From: Clostridiales bacterium
GTDB taxonomy: Bacteria; Bacillota; Clostridia; Christensenellales; Aristaeellaceae
Direction: 5' to 3'
NCBI GenBank assembly: GCA_004556395.1
Contig: SFHK01000004.1
Location: forward strand, 1-64,000
Length of the DNA stretch: 64,000 nt
Under the pieces are notes generated by a model that saw nothing but the letters and a program-made list of their open reading frames with translations, ran no database searches and was not told the origin of the DNA. Shown one piece after another: positions 50,801 through 61,100 of this stretch. Positions within the stretch are counted from its first letter, which is position 1. Every line of letters starts with the position of its first letter. The translations under genes were made by a program, and so were the position numbers.

Positions 50801-53800
50801 AAGGCCGGTAATCTGGCCGTTCTCGTCGACAATCGCCACACTGGGGTCATCGATTTCAAACTTCACCGTGCCATAGCTGTTCGCGGGTTCAAACGTGCCC
50901 TTCGCGGTCAGCGTCTGGAATTCGTACAGCGTGTACTGCGTTTCGTTCAGCTTGATTCCCTCGGGCAGCTTGGACACCGTCAGCTTGCAGGTCGCCGTCT
51001 TCTTATTATAGGTAGAAACTGTGATCGTCGCGGTGCCGACGGCCTTGGCGGTAACCACGCCGTCCTCCACCGTCGCAACGTTGGCATTGCTGGTCTTCCA
51101 CGTAAGCGAGCCATTCACGCCGGTAATCTTGGCGGTAAGCGTCAGCTGCTCGCCGAGGCCCAGCTTGGCCGTCTTCTTGTCGAGCGCCACAGCCGTCGGA
51201 GCCTTTTCGACCACAACAGTAATGGTCTCTGCGTTTTCAACGCCATTTTCGGTCGTCGCCTTCAGAATCGTGCGGCCAACCTTCACGCCCTTGAGCTTCG
51301 CGCCGCTGATCGCCGCAATCTTCTTGTTCTTCGTTGCAAAGGTAACCGCGGCTTCCGTCCGCAGCGCAGACAGCTCGTCGCGCACCTCGGCGCCCAGCGT
51401 CACGGTTTCATTCAGGCCAATGTGCAGCTCATAGCCGCCCTCGACTGCAATCAGACGCTCATGTACCACCTTCACCTCGGTGTAAGGCGGCGTGACGACG
51501 ATTTCCGTTTCCGCAGAAATCGCCATGGGCGTGCCGTTCTTGTAGCTTACAACCGTCGCCTTCAGCTTCGTCGCGCCCTGCGAAAGCGCCGTCACATTGC
51601 CGTTCGCGTCGACGGACGCAATGGCCGCGTCTTCCAATTCATACTGAACAGCAGCCTTCGCGGTCGCCGGAAGCATAACCGTTTCCGGCTTGCGCGTCAG
51701 ACCCTGCGCGATTTCGTATTTCGCCGCGCCGAACACGATTCCCTCGGGCGCATCCGCCACGGTGATGGTGCAAAGCGCGCTCTTCTTGCCGTCGTAGGAA
51801 GTCGCCTTCACGCGCGTCTTGCCCTTGGCAAGCGTGCGAATCTCAACGGTGAACGTATCGTCACTCATCGATTCGATGGACAGAACCTTCGCGTCCTCAA
51901 CAGCCCAACGAACCGTGCCTGCGGAGCCCGGCAGCGCCGCCGTCAGCTTCAGCGTTTCGCCTTCGGAGACGGTCGCGGCCGTTTGGCTCAGCGTCACCTT
52001 CGTGGGCGCTTTCGCGACGGTAATCTTCACCTTCAGCGGCTCGCAGTCGCCTTCCGTAATGGTGATGGTGGCTGAGCCGACCTTCACGCCCTTGACCTGC
52101 GTGCCGTTCACGGCCACGTACTTCTTATTGCTCGTCGCGAGCTTAACGCTTACATCCGAGCGCTCCGCGCCCGTGCGGTCGATGGCGACGGGCTTCAGAT
52201 CATACACCTCGCCCAGACCAATCGTCAGACGCACACCCGCAGGCAGCCTGATCTCCGAAATCGCGGGCGTCACGCAAACCCACGCCGCAGCGGTCAGCTC
52301 GCCGACCGTCGCCTGAATCTTCACGCGTCCCTCATGCAGCGCGGTAACCACGCCGGTTTCCGCATTGATTTCCGCAACCGGGCTCTCGCCCGCCGGCTCC
52401 TCTTCCACGATGGCATACGTCGCCTTGCCGGTCGCGCCCTCGGGCAGATACTTCAGCGTCGGCTGAACCGTTCGCTTTTCAGGAACGGAATATTCTTCGT
52501 TTTCAAAGAAGATACCCGTCGCCTTCGCGGTAACGGTAACGGTGCATGTCGCTTTCTTTCCGTTGTACGTCTTCGCGGTGAGCTTCACCGTGCCCTTATC
52601 CTGCGCAACGAACGTCGCTTCGCCGGTTCCATCCTGCGAAATCGTCATCGAGTCCTCAGGCGAGCACGTCCACGTAATCGCGCCGCGCATATCGGAGGGC
52701 AGCTTGGCGGACAGGTGCAGCTCGTCGCCCTCGGCCATCGCAGCCTTGGTCTGGCTCAGCGTCACCTTAGTCGGCGCCTTAAACACCTTGTAGCGAATCG
52801 TTTCTTTATATCCGCTTTCCGTCGTCAGCGTAATGTCCGCCGTGCCGGTTTTCACGCCCTTGATCTGCGTGCCGTTCACGGCCACGATCTTCTTGTTGCT
52901 GGTCGTCACCTTCACGGTTTCGGAAAGCACGTTTCCGCGTCCGGTCTTCACAACCGGTTCCAGCTTCAGAATTTCGCCAACGCCCAGCTCCGTGCGTTCC
53001 ACGGCGCGCTCAATCTGCGAGGCGGCCTCCTGAACCGTAACCTCGCACTCGTCGGTATAGATTTCCCCCGTCGTGTGGTTTACAACCTTCGCCGAAACGA
53101 TCATCTTGCCGGAGCGCTTCGCACGCACCTCAACCACGTTGCCGCCCTTGGCGACCAGCTCGACTACGTCATTCGATTCGGGAACGTAGAATTCCACCTT
53201 GCCATACACGTCGCCGGTAAACGTGGCCTTCAGTTCGGCCGTTTCGCCTTCCTTCAGGAGCATGCTGGCCGGGTTGAGCGAGATGTCGTTCGGCTCCGCC
53301 ATGACCGTCACGGCACAGAAGCCCTCCACCCCGTTATACAGCGTCGCGCGGATAACCGCCGTGCCCGCATGTTTCGCAGTCAGCACGCCGTTTTCAACCG
53401 ACACGATCGTTTCAGCGCTGCTCACCCATTCGACGATCGCACCGGCGCTGTTCGCGCTCAGCGTGCAGCTCAGTTCAAACGTGTCGCCTTCTCCGAGCAT
53501 GACGCTATCCGGCACAAGGGTCAGCGATTCAGGCGCGGCCTTCACCGTGAACGCAACGCTGGCCTTCACGCTGCCAACGCTCGCCGTAATGGTCGCTTCG
53601 CCGACCGCCAACGCGCTGACTTCGCCCTTCGTCGATACAGCCGCGACCTTCGCGTTGCCGCTGGCATAGGTAACCGTCGCATTTTCGAGCACCGTGCCCT
53701 CGGCGTCCGTCACAACCGCCGTCAGCAGAATCTTCTCGCCAACGCCGATTTCGGTTCTCGCCGCGGTCAGCTCAATTTTCGCCGCACGCGTATCTTCATC

Positions 53801-54976
53801 CGACGCTTCGGAACGCGTTTCGTCAATCTGATCGTTCGCCGCTTCCGCGGGCGTCGCTTCGGGCTTCGTCTCAATCGGCGTAGCTTCCGCAGGCGTCGCC
53901 ACCGGCTTTACCTCAACCGGCGCAGCCTCCGCAGGCGTCGCCACCGGCTTTACCTCAACCGGCGCAGCCTCCGCAGGCGTCGCAACCGGCTTTACCTCAT
54001 CCGGCGCAGCCTCCGCAGGCGTCGCAGCCGGCTTCACCTCAACCGGCGCAGCTTCCGCGGGCGTCGCAGCCGGTTTCGGTTCAACCGGCGTGGCTTCAGG
54101 CGTCGCCGCATCGGACGCGTTCTCTTCTTCTTCAGCCGCATACACCGTAAGCGTCAGAATTTCAACTTCAAACTTGCGACTGCTCTTGTCAACATAGGTA
54201 TGCGGCGCAGAAACGTTCTCCATCTTTTTGAGGAACGAATCGATCGCGTCGTCGGTCATCGGCTTGCCAGCCTTCGCCGAGACGAACGCCGTCTTCACGC
54301 CGTTCTCCGTCGCAAACGCGACCTCCATGCGCTCGTTGCTTCTGCCGACGTTCACGCGCCGAATTGCATACAGAACGCCCCGGGAAATCTCGCCATACGC
54401 TTCCGCCGCATCCGCGCGCTCGTATACCTTCGCGGTGCCCGTCAGCTTCACATAACCCCTGTCGAAATGCTCGTTCTCCGCGACCGTCTTATCGTAGTCG
54501 ATGGACGGCTTCTCCGGCTCCACAGGCGTCGCCTGCGGCTCTTCCGTATCGTCGCCCTTCGGCTCCGCTTCCGGCTCGCCCGCTGTCGCCGTTTTTGGAT
54601 CGTCTGTAGCTTGCGCCTTCGGCTCTTCCTCAACCTCGGTCTTCGGTTCATCCTTGACTTCAGTCTTCGGCTCGCCCTCAGCCTCCGTCTTCGGTTCGTC
54701 CTTGACTTCAGTCTTCGGCTCGCCCTCAGCCTCGGTCTTCGGTTCGTCCTTGACTTCAGTCTTCGGCTCGCCATCAGCCTCGGTCTTCGGTTCGTCCTTG
54801 ACTTCAGTCTTCGGATCGTCCTTAACCTCATTCTTCGGTTCCGGCGTCGATTCCGCAACCGGCGTCACGACAATCGTCGGCGCGGGATCAGAGCCAGGCT
54901 CTCCCTCGCCATACACCGGAACGATGGTCATCACCATCATCAGGATCATCAGCCACGAGAATACGCGCTTTTTCAT
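44810..54976 (-). CDS. Giant secreted Ig-like (Big_2) repeat protein with LRR tip
   Basis: A 3388-residue exported protein, uninterrupted over 10 kb. It starts with a signal peptide (MKKRVFSWLMILMMVMTIVP), then an acidic 16-residue tandem repeat (KDEPKTEAEGEPKTEV type, about residues 47-114), an SH3-like segment (GYVKLTGTAKVYERAD...), a Pro/Ala/Glu/Val 14-residue repeat (about 290-380) and a long array of Ig-like domains. The array contains nine super-repeats of about 256 residues, each of three domain types (around 400 to 2650), then more classical bacterial Ig-like domains to about 3200. The last 90 residues form a BspA-type leucine-rich repeat (ALPDTVVVIGARAFKNC-like). No LPxTG or membrane anchor is visible. 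The function is probably adhesion or surface structure. ATG 54976 follows GGAGG. Confidence 0.85.
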   Translation of the reverse strand: MKKRVFSWLMILMMVMTIVPVYGEGEPGSDPAPTIVVTPVAESTPEPKNEVKDDPKTEVKDEPKTEADGEPKTEVKDEPKTEAEGEPKTEVKDEPKTEAEGEPKTEVKDEPKTEVEEEPKAQATDDPKTATAGEPEAEPKGDDTEEPQATPVEPEKPSIDYDKTVAENEHFDRGYVKLTGTAKVYERADAAEAYGEISRGVLYAIRRVNVGRSNERMEVAFATENGVKTAFVSAKAGKPMTDDAIDSFLKKMENVSAPHTYVDKSSRKFEVEILTLTVYAAEEEENASDAATPEATPVEPKPAATPAEAAPVEVKPAATPAEAAPDEVKPVATPAEAAPVEVKPVATPAEAAPVEVKPVATPAEATPIETKPEATPAEAANDQIDETRSEASDEDTRAAKIELTAARTEIGVGEKILLTAVVTDAEGTVLENATVTYASGNAKVAAVSTKGEVSALAVGEATITASVGSVKASVAFTVKAAPESLTLVPDSVMLGEGDTFELSCTLSANSAGAIVEWVSSAETIVSVENGVLTAKHAGTAVIRATLYNGVEGFCAVTVMAEPNDISLNPASMLLKEGETAELKATFTGDVYGKVEFYVPESNDVVELVAKGGNVVEVRAKRSGKMIVSAKVVNHTTGEIYTDECEVTVQEAASQIERAVERTELGVGEILKLEPVVKTGRGNVLSETVKVTTSNKKIVAVNGTQIKGVKTGTADITLTTESGYKETIRYKVFKAPTKVTLSQTKAAMAEGDELHLSAKLPSDMRGAITWTCSPEDSMTISQDGTGEATFVAQDKGTVKLTAKTYNGKKATCTVTVTAKATGIFFENEEYSVPEKRTVQPTLKYLPEGATGKATYAIVEEEPAGESPVAEINAETGVVTALHEGRVKIQATVGELTAAAWVCVTPAISEIRLPAGVRLTIGLGEVYDLKPVAIDRTGAERSDVSVKLATSNKKYVAVNGTQVKGVKVGSATITITEGDCEPLKVKITVAKAPTKVTLSQTAATVSEGETLKLTAALPGSAGTVRWAVEDAKVLSIESMSDDTFTVEIRTLAKGKTRVKATSYDGKKSALCTITVADAPEGIVFGAAKYEIAQGLTRKPETVMLPATAKAAVQYELEDAAIASVDANGNVTALSQGATKLKATVVSYKNGTPMAISAETEIVVTPPYTEVKVVHERLIAVEGGYELHIGLNETVTLGAEVRDELSALRTEAAVTFATKNKKIAAISGAKLKGVKVGRTILKATTENGVENAETITVVVEKAPTAVALDKKTAKLGLGEQLTLTAKITGVNGSLTWKTSNANVATVEDGVVTAKAVGTATITVSTYNKKTATCKLTVSKLPEGIKLNETQYTLYEFQTLTAKGTFEPANSYGTVKFEIDDPSVAIVDENGQITGLAAGTTKLHASVNGVSAEAEIIVKPAAVRIDVLNAVEKLGVGEKVTLELQAFDAKGNDITADTVFEVKSANAKIASVTKSDTGIVVKGVKVGKTTVTIQAKNGAKMGLAVTVQKAPTAVKIAPESAKLAIGETVQLTGVTKSGETTLFTWKSSAENVATVDENGRVTALAEGETVITAAAFNGKSATCTITVCKMPESLAFASETYTVPEKHVVSTALTFAPEGAYASQVVYVIDESDAETAEVDENGVVKGLRAGEATLRVWYGQMSAETKIVVTPYIDQIVLGGGSDEYRTSIGVGEVYDLAPVALSVGGEELDEEAFTLSTSNKRYATVNGTQIKGVRTGSAKITITSVTDKTIKKTVTITVKKAPTRVTITPAQVTVSENATFELKGTTPGTVGAVTLTITKGEGSVIEQLENGAFRAIGIGEAEVVATAYNNKTSKPCVVTVRPNANGIELENAEYRLSKGAKLTLAYHLSPENAFGEVAFEAVNGDIASVDAKTGVVTGAAVGKAEIRAKVYNYVEEKWYEATAVVDVTEPPAKVVITESRRVVGVGEKLQLNAIATDGEDGEILAAMTYKSKNSKIAKVSADGTVQGVKKGKTTITVTTTGGAAETVTITVVAAPTKVTLKPSSAKLSIGEQKTLEAAIPSGQSGTVTFTVKPEGIVEVDANGVVTARAVGTATITAATHNGKKATCVVTVTEAPEEIRFSQSVYTVKEGEVLKLAPEMLPAGTYGTPAFELSYEDDEFELATIDENGSLKGQYSGSVTVKATVKNYNGGADATAICEVLVVPAPRTIELRETRTSIGVKEIMDLEPVAFDARGNEVEAAFTLKSSKTAYVQVNGTSVKGVKAGSASVTITADNGIKKSVKIKVVKAPAKVGISRASATISEMDTLRLAAAVPTGTQGKITWSSSHPEVATVDETGFVTAVAPGKTEIIAKAYNGKQASCALTVMNEPTGVAFGESKTEQIGEGAKLKKKAELPEDCFGKITYSSYNPYVAIVNATTGEVIAKRAGTTRIAATTINRKTGEVFTDTYELEVTPAPVQVVIRQTRAKVGVGETMNLLAEAIDGSGEAVSAGFTYKTSNKAYVTVDANGNVKGVKKGSATITATAYNGKSASVKITVVAAPTAVKLNLSEVDVVLTDDLTQQVQLRAAVNTGASGFTWESSAPEIVTVDADGRLTGKALGDAVITVYTFNRKTAKCMAHVKAAPESVTLDSEAVTIVEKLSTVLTATLNEGAAGSVSFEAEDPTVVTLTQQGYKVQVKGLKPGETVVTVKTFNGKTAQCTVTVKPEPESIMLSKASVTISVGQKYDMKQLVTLLPDDCMTTYTFATRSSTIAKIDANGIVTGVKIGSTEVKITTHNGKSAILAVKVMAAPKSVTLTVPNKVLYLNEETTGTVKLTANSWATWTVTSDRPEVVSVVDVNDVGQVTLKAGGDASAIGKATITVETDNDLKSSVTIEVRQHVESIELDRHELSLTHYDEAQLNATVLPETAYDKDVLWTSSDPTLVTVSQTGTLQAVGYRVSGENTVTITAKTSDGDFEDTCVVTVLPKRVETITLAETEIELEKNRTKTLTATISPANADDRRIVWDSTDKSVATVDENGVVTAVSNTGTATITATTVDGNKVAECKVTATKVRIVSVSIDPASLEILQYREDQLIAKLEPADADYESIDWTSLREEVLSVTANEDARTATIKGLEVDDAIVKVVVTDSFGKQVDAECTVTVQPVPVTGVKLDKETLNMRTSAETSLIETVLPADAHDQTVAWESSDEEIVKVVNGVLTAGTKAGTAKITVITNDGGFKAECQVTVYEPLTVTVKANHEKNSTGNAIVWTVETKNLIGEVRYDAVTLTKDGTSMDVSRDGSVVTLENAAAGTYELRVQVSDLGSEGDTAEHSSTVIVTDSIEFQTDSAKFTYVIMEGAFADGTDGAAIKLADTSVSLSELTVPKTVNGVAVYRIDTEAFMGMSSLTSVSLPDTVVVIGARAFKNCTKLTKITSY
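53840..54105 (-). repeat. 42-bp tandem repeat coding the PAEAAPVEVK linker
   Basis: About six copies of a 42-bp unit (14 residues, TPAEAAPVEVKPVA type) inside the first giant gene. Adjacent copies are nearly identical in DNA, so copy number could vary by slippage. Confidence 0.8.
54635..54838 (-). repeat. 48-bp tandem repeat coding the acidic PKTE region
   Basis: About four copies of a 48-bp unit (16 residues, KTEVKDEPKTEAEGEP) just after the signal peptide of the first giant protein. Copies differ by single bases. Confidence 0.8.
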
Positions 54977-55036
54977 CGCTTTCCTCCATATATAAGACGT
55001 TTTGTCAGAAAAGCATATTTCTGCCTATTCATAACA

Positions 55037-55070
55037 ATGATACCACATCTTGCGTCTTTCCGCAAGATGT
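55037..55070 (-). promoter_or_regulatory. Promoter with overlapping 10+10 palindrome, first giant gene
   Basis: On the minus strand TTGCGG (55065-55060) and TATCAT (55042-55037) lie 17 bp apart. ACATCTTGCG (55070-55061 read in reverse) and CGCAAGATGT form a perfect 10-bp inverted repeat (55045-55070) across a 6-bp centre, covering the -35 box and spacer. A repressor site is likely; as an RNA it could equally end the upstream transcript, though no T run follows. Confidence 0.5.
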
Positions 55071-55160
55071 TTCAGAAATATTTCTATTTGTCCGTATCGT
55101 TTTTCGTTTGTTTTGCTTCTTTCTGCCCCCATTCTCATGAATGGGGACAGAAGCCATCCG

Positions 55161-58100
55161 TCATCCCCCGATTGTAATCCACATGGCCGGACGATAGCCA
55201 ACGTCTGAATGACCCACATCCGAACCGGCCGTGCTAATGACGCCCGTTCCACTCACGTGCATGGCGTTGACGACATACCTCGGGCTGTCCGTATACTTTC
55301 CGCTGTCGCGCAGCCACCAGCACTTTGTGTTCTTAATCCGGCTGTTCTGACTTATGGCGTATGCAGTCGGCACTGCCTTGCGATCCGCATTTTCCGGCAA
55401 ATACTCGCGAACCTCAGCGGCGCTGAGGAAGAAAATGCGGTCGCTGCCGTTGACTGCAATGCGGGTACGTTCCGCCGCCGTAAACGAACCGTTCAGGAAC
55501 GTTCCATTGCACCACCAGCGCGCATGATACGTTTCATTTAAATACTGCTCGGTGCAGAACTCCGTCAGCGCCCGGTTTTTCGGAATCCTGCTCGGCGAAC
55601 AATAGAATCTGCGCCCGGTGTTGTAAATCACATTCGAGCCGATGGAGCCGATGTGCGAGCCGTCCCAGCCCGCGTACTTGTACTTGATCCACGAAGGATT
55701 AAAGTATCCGCGCGCCGTCAGAATCTTTTCGGTAAGCACCAGCGCCTTTCCATCCTTCACGGTCAGCACACGCCAGGCGATCTCTTCCCCATGGAAGCTG
55801 CCCATGATCAGCTTTGCCGCCACCGTCACCTTGCCGCCAATGATCGAAACGTCAAAGTCGTCCAGAGCCACTTCAATGGAATACGCGCCCGCGATCTTCG
55901 GCGTATATGTCAGTGTGCGTTCCGTCGTGCTCCCAACCGTTTCCACAAGCCGGTTGTCGGCATACACCTTATAGGTAAAATGTTCGTTCGACTGATACTC
56001 CTCCGCCAGACTCTTTATCGCCCAGGTGATCGGAAGACCGACGCAGCCGTTTTCCGCCGTATCGCAGGTAATCCGCACCGGCGAGCGCTTCACCGTCAGC
56101 GCACAAACGTTGGAAACGCCGTTTACCGTCTTCACGCGGATCTCCGTCGTTCCGGCCAGCATGCCGGTAACGCGGCCTTCAGACGTAACCTCAGCAATTT
56201 CCTCGTTTGCGGATATGAATTCCACCGGGCTCCATTCGCCGTCCGCGAAGATCACCTTCAGCGTCGCCGTCATATCCTCGTAGATCGTCAGCTCATCCGA
56301 AGACAGACGGATACCTGTTGGTTCATTGTACACATGTACAATGCAGCTCGCGGTCTTTCCGTTGTAGGTCGTCGCCGTTACCGTCGCAGTACCGCGTCTC
56401 ACGCCCGTCAGTACGCCGTTTTCCACCGTAACAACCGTTTCGTCGCTGCTCGTCCAGCGTAGATTCGTCGCCCTTTCCGTTCCGATCCACGCAAGAAGCC
56501 TGCATTCATATCCAGCCGCGTTCGTCTTAACAACGTTTATCTCCTGCGCGCTCAACCGCACGGAAGCCGGCGCGTCCACAACCGTGAGCGCAACCGTTCG
56601 AGTCAGACCATTATAGGCCTTAATCGCAATCGTGACGCTGCCTTTCTTGATTCCCTTCACCGTGCCGTCCGCGCTTACCGTCATATACGCCTTATTGCTC
56701 GACGTATACGCCAGCTCAATCGGCAGCTCGCGTCCCATGCCGTCAATCGCTATCGCGCGAAGGTTGATGGACTCGCCCACGCCGACGCGCGTCTGCGCGT
56801 TATCAACGCGAATCTTCACGGGCGCCGGCGTCACCTTCACCGAATACGAAGCTGTGAACGCTTCGCCCGTTTTCCGGTTCATCACCGTAGCCACGATTTC
56901 CGTTTCGCCTTCCCGCCTCGCAAGCACTTCTCCGGTGGAAGCGTTGACATAGGCCACATAGGGATTGCTGGAACTGTACGTAATCCGGCCGACTTCTTCT
57001 TCGCGAATGACGGCCTTTCTCGTATACTTCGAGCCCTCCCCGATCGCTGCGCCGTCCGCGGTATCGAACCAGATTCCCGTCGGCTCGCTCTTGATGGTGA
57101 CGACGCACGCCGCCTTCTTGTTGTTGAAGGCTTTCGCCGTAATCGTCACCGTGCCCGTTCTGTAAACCGTAACAAGACCGTCCTCTACCGTTGCGAGCGC
57201 TTCGTTGCTGCTGCTCCAGGTTATGCGTCCCGCCGTTCCTTTCGGCAGCGCCGCCGCAAGTCTCAGCTTCTCGCATTCGGAGATCGTCGCCTGCTTGCGG
57301 CTGATGCCCACGCTGCCCGGCGCTGCCAGCACCTTCACCGTCAGCTTCGTCGCGAAGCCGTTGGCCGCCGTCACCGTAACTGCGGAGCTGCCAGCCTTCT
57401 TGCCCGTCACCTTCAGCCCGGAAACCGTTACATAGGCCGTTTTCGCGCTTTTCAGCGTAAATTCCGTTTCCACGCGATTGCCGCGCGCGTCGTACGCGAC
57501 CGGCTCGATGGTCACGCTCTCCTTTACGCCAACGGAGACGGTGCCGCTTTCCAGCTCAATTCGCCTCGGCGCCGGAAGCACCAGAATCTCGCAGCTTGCC
57601 GTCAGCTCATCGCCGGTGTCGTAACGCTTCACCCTCGCGGTCAGCGTCGCGCTGCCGGAGAATTGTCCGGTCACCGCACCGCTTGCATCCGCCGACGCAA
57701 TCTCATAGTCGGGATCGTCGCATGCAATCTCGTAGACCGGGGTACCATAGCTGTCCGCCGGTTCCATAATCAGCTCCGGCTTCAGCGTCTTTCCTTCCCC
57801 AACGCTGTACACCGTCGCGCCAAAGGCAATGCTTTCCGGCGCTTCCGCCACCGTTACCGTGCATTTGGCCGTCTTGCCATTATAGGTTTTCGCGGTGATC
57901 GTCACAGCGCCCGCGCCGACACCCGTAATGAGGCCGGTATCCGCGTCAACCGTCGCCACAGCCTTGTTGCCGCTGGCAAATGCGATATTTCCGGCCTGAC
58001 CGGAGGGCAGCTTCGCTTCGAGCTGCGCCGTTTCGCCGACCTGCAGCTTCATTTGCGTTCGATTCAGCGCCACCTTCACAGGCGATGCGCCCACGGTCAC

Positions 58101-61100
58101 GGTGAGCGTCTGCGACGCGCTGCCAACCGCCGTAACGGTAATCTTCGCCGTTCCTCTGGCGATTCCCTTTACCTCGCCCTTTGCGCTTACCTTTGCAATT
58201 TTCGTATTCGAAGACTTATACGAGAACGTCGCCAGAATCTCCGCGTCCGTCTCGTCTGCCGCTTTGACATTCAGCTTTGCGGTTTCTCCAACGCCAATGG
58301 GCCGCAGCGCCTCAATTTCCACCGTTTTCGGCGCTTCCTTCACGACCACGCGCACCGTGCCGACCTCGGCTTTGTTCTCCGTCGTGCGCACGCGAAGGGT
58401 CGTTTCACCGACGCTGACGCCGGTCACGAGTCCCGTCTTTTCATCCACCGCGGCAATCGCCGCGTCGTCCGAAACAAACGCGAGCGTTCCAAGCGCATCT
58501 TCAGGTGCGAACGAATACGCAGGAGTAAACGTCGATCCCTTTCCAAGGATATACGTCTCTCGTTCGAACGAAACCTTTTCAATCAGCGGATGAATGACCA
58601 CGCGGCATGCGTCCGTCTTGCCGTTGTAGGTCGTGGCGACAACCCTCGTCTCGCCGACGGATACCGCCGTAATCCAGCCCGTCTGCGCGTCCACCTTCGC
58701 GATTTCTTCGTTTTCGCTTTCAAAGCGCACGCCGTCCAGCACCTTCGGCGTCACCGTCGCGATAAGCCGCAGCGTCGCGCCCACAGGCATGTCCACGCTT
58801 TCCTTCACGACGACCTTCGTCGGCGCTTTCACGACCGTGAGCCAGATGGCCTTCTTTACCTTTTCATTGTCCGCGCTGACGCAGGTAATCTTCGCCCGTC
58901 CCGTCTTCACCGCGCGGAGCGTCTGATCATCCGTCACGGAAATACACTTTGTCGAAGAAGAAGTCAGCCGGCAGGCAAAGCCGTCCTCAAGCTTTTCTCC
59001 GCGCGCGTCATAGCCAATCGGACTCAGTGCGCACTCGCTGCCCTGACCCAGACTGGTGATCTGATCCTTCGGAAACTCAATCCTGCACACGGCGCGCTCG
59101 ACGACAATCGCAACCGTCGCTTCCTTTTTTATATCGCCAGCCGTGTAGCTTGCCCGCAGCGTAGCGCTTCCGGCGTACAGACCCTTCACGGTGCCGTCCT
59201 CGCCCACCGCAGCAATCGCCTTTTCCGCCGGACTGCCGTCGGGATTTCGCATGTCCTCAAGCGTATACCTGATTTCATAGTCGTATCCGTTCGCGGGCGT
59301 CACAACCAGCTCCGGCTTCTGCTGCCGCTGCTCGCCGACCGTCAGGCTGTCCTGCGCAAACGCAAGCGACTGCAACGCCTCATGCACCGTAAGAACGCAT
59401 TCGCAGCTCTTTCCGTTGTACGCGCTCGCCTTTACCGTGACCATACCCGCATGGAGCGCCGTCACAAGACCCTTTTCATCGATCTGCACAATCCCGGCAG
59501 GTTCACACTCGAAGGTATAACCGCTGCACCCGCCGCCAGCACTGTCCTTCACCGCAAGGCTTATGGACTCTCCGAAGGCAAGCGCGTTCTTCTGTTTTTT
59601 CGCGTCGAACGCCAACTTGCCCGGCGCTTTCTTCGCATTGATCGTCAACGTCGCCTTCGCGCCGTTTTTCGCCTGAATGGTGATTGTCGCCTTGCCGGTG
59701 CCCGTGCCCTTCACACAGATGCCGGTTTCGTCCTGCTGCACGGCAACGATGGTCTTTTTGCTCGTTTTCACCGTAAACGTCGTGCTTTCGGTGATGTCCT
59801 CCCCGTAGCCGTCGTATGCGTGCACGTCCAGCTGCACAACCTCGCCCTTTCCGATCTGCGCAACCGCATTGCCGATCAAAATTCTCACCGGCGCGGTGCG
59901 AATAACAAGGCGGCTTTCGGCGACGACGTCCCGGCCTTCTTCATAGTTCCGAGTCGTCGCCCTGATCATGGCTTCGCCCGCGCGCAGCGCTTCCACAACG
60001 CCGCGCTCATCCACCGTGGCAATGTCGCTTCCGACGATTTCGAATGCAACGTTTCCATAGCTGCCCGTGGGCAGGAAAACGCCCTTCACCCGCACGGTCC
60101 GACCTTCCAGCAACTCGTATACCGCCTTATCGAACACGAGTCCCGTCGGCGCGTCCAGCACCGTCACCTTGCACGCCGCCGTTTTTCCGTTGTATGTGCG
60201 CACGCGAATGGTAGCCGTTCCGGTGCTCTTGGCCGTCACAAGACCGTTCGTCACCAAAGCAACCTTCGCATTGCTCGTACTCCAACTGACCGAGCCAACG
60301 CCCTTCGTAAGCTTCGCCTCAAGCTGCAGCGTTTCGCCGACGCTCAGCTTCGCGCTGCCCTTATTCAGCTTCACCGCCGTCGGCGCGGCTACAACCTCCA
60401 CATCGATTTCCCGCGTCACGCCGTTTTCCGTCAGAACCGCAACCTTCGTTTTTCCGGTCTTAACGCCCTTTACGCGCATGCCGGATACCGCCGCAACCTT
60501 GGCGTTTCCGGCTGTAAGATGAAGCCGCGCATCCTCGCGCTTCGCGCCCGTGCGGTCAAACACGTCGCAATCCAGCGTTACGACCTCTCTCAGGCCAATG
60601 CGAAGCACGCCGTCCGCCATTCGATCGCTTTGGATTTCCAGCTTTTCGAACCCGGGCGTTACGAGAACCTGCGCTTTCGCCGCAAGAATCGTGCCCGTTC
60701 TGTAGTCGACGACCTTCGCGGTCACGAAGGTTGTACCCTCGCGCTTTGCGGTCAGCCTGCCCGCATCGCCCACGCTCGCAACCGTCTCGTCCTCAACCTC
60801 ATAGCGGACAGTATAGTTTCCGCCCGCAGGGAGCACCGCAACCGACATCTGTACGGTCGCGCCCTCGGACACCGAATAGCTTTCCTCCGCAAACACAAGC
60901 CCCGTCGGCGCTTCCGTCACGCGCAGCTTGCAGGTAGCCTTTTTCTTTCCATCATAGGAAGTCGCTGTGATCGTCACCGTTCCGGCTTTTGCCGTGCGCA
61001 GCAAAACCTTCGTCGTGTTCCCGTTCACAACTTCCGTCTTTTCGATTGCCGCGACGTCCGTATCGCCTGTTTTCCACGCGACCGTGCCAACCGCGTTCGG

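Noticed and set aside
44648..52075. 2475-residue open frame on the plus strand, and similar long plus-strand frames at 52334-55177 and 57663-62465
   Set aside because: They lie antisense to the giant Ig-repeat genes; the frames are open because of the codon bias of the real genes. Translations are Arg/His/Leu-rich, lack ribosome sites and show no domains.
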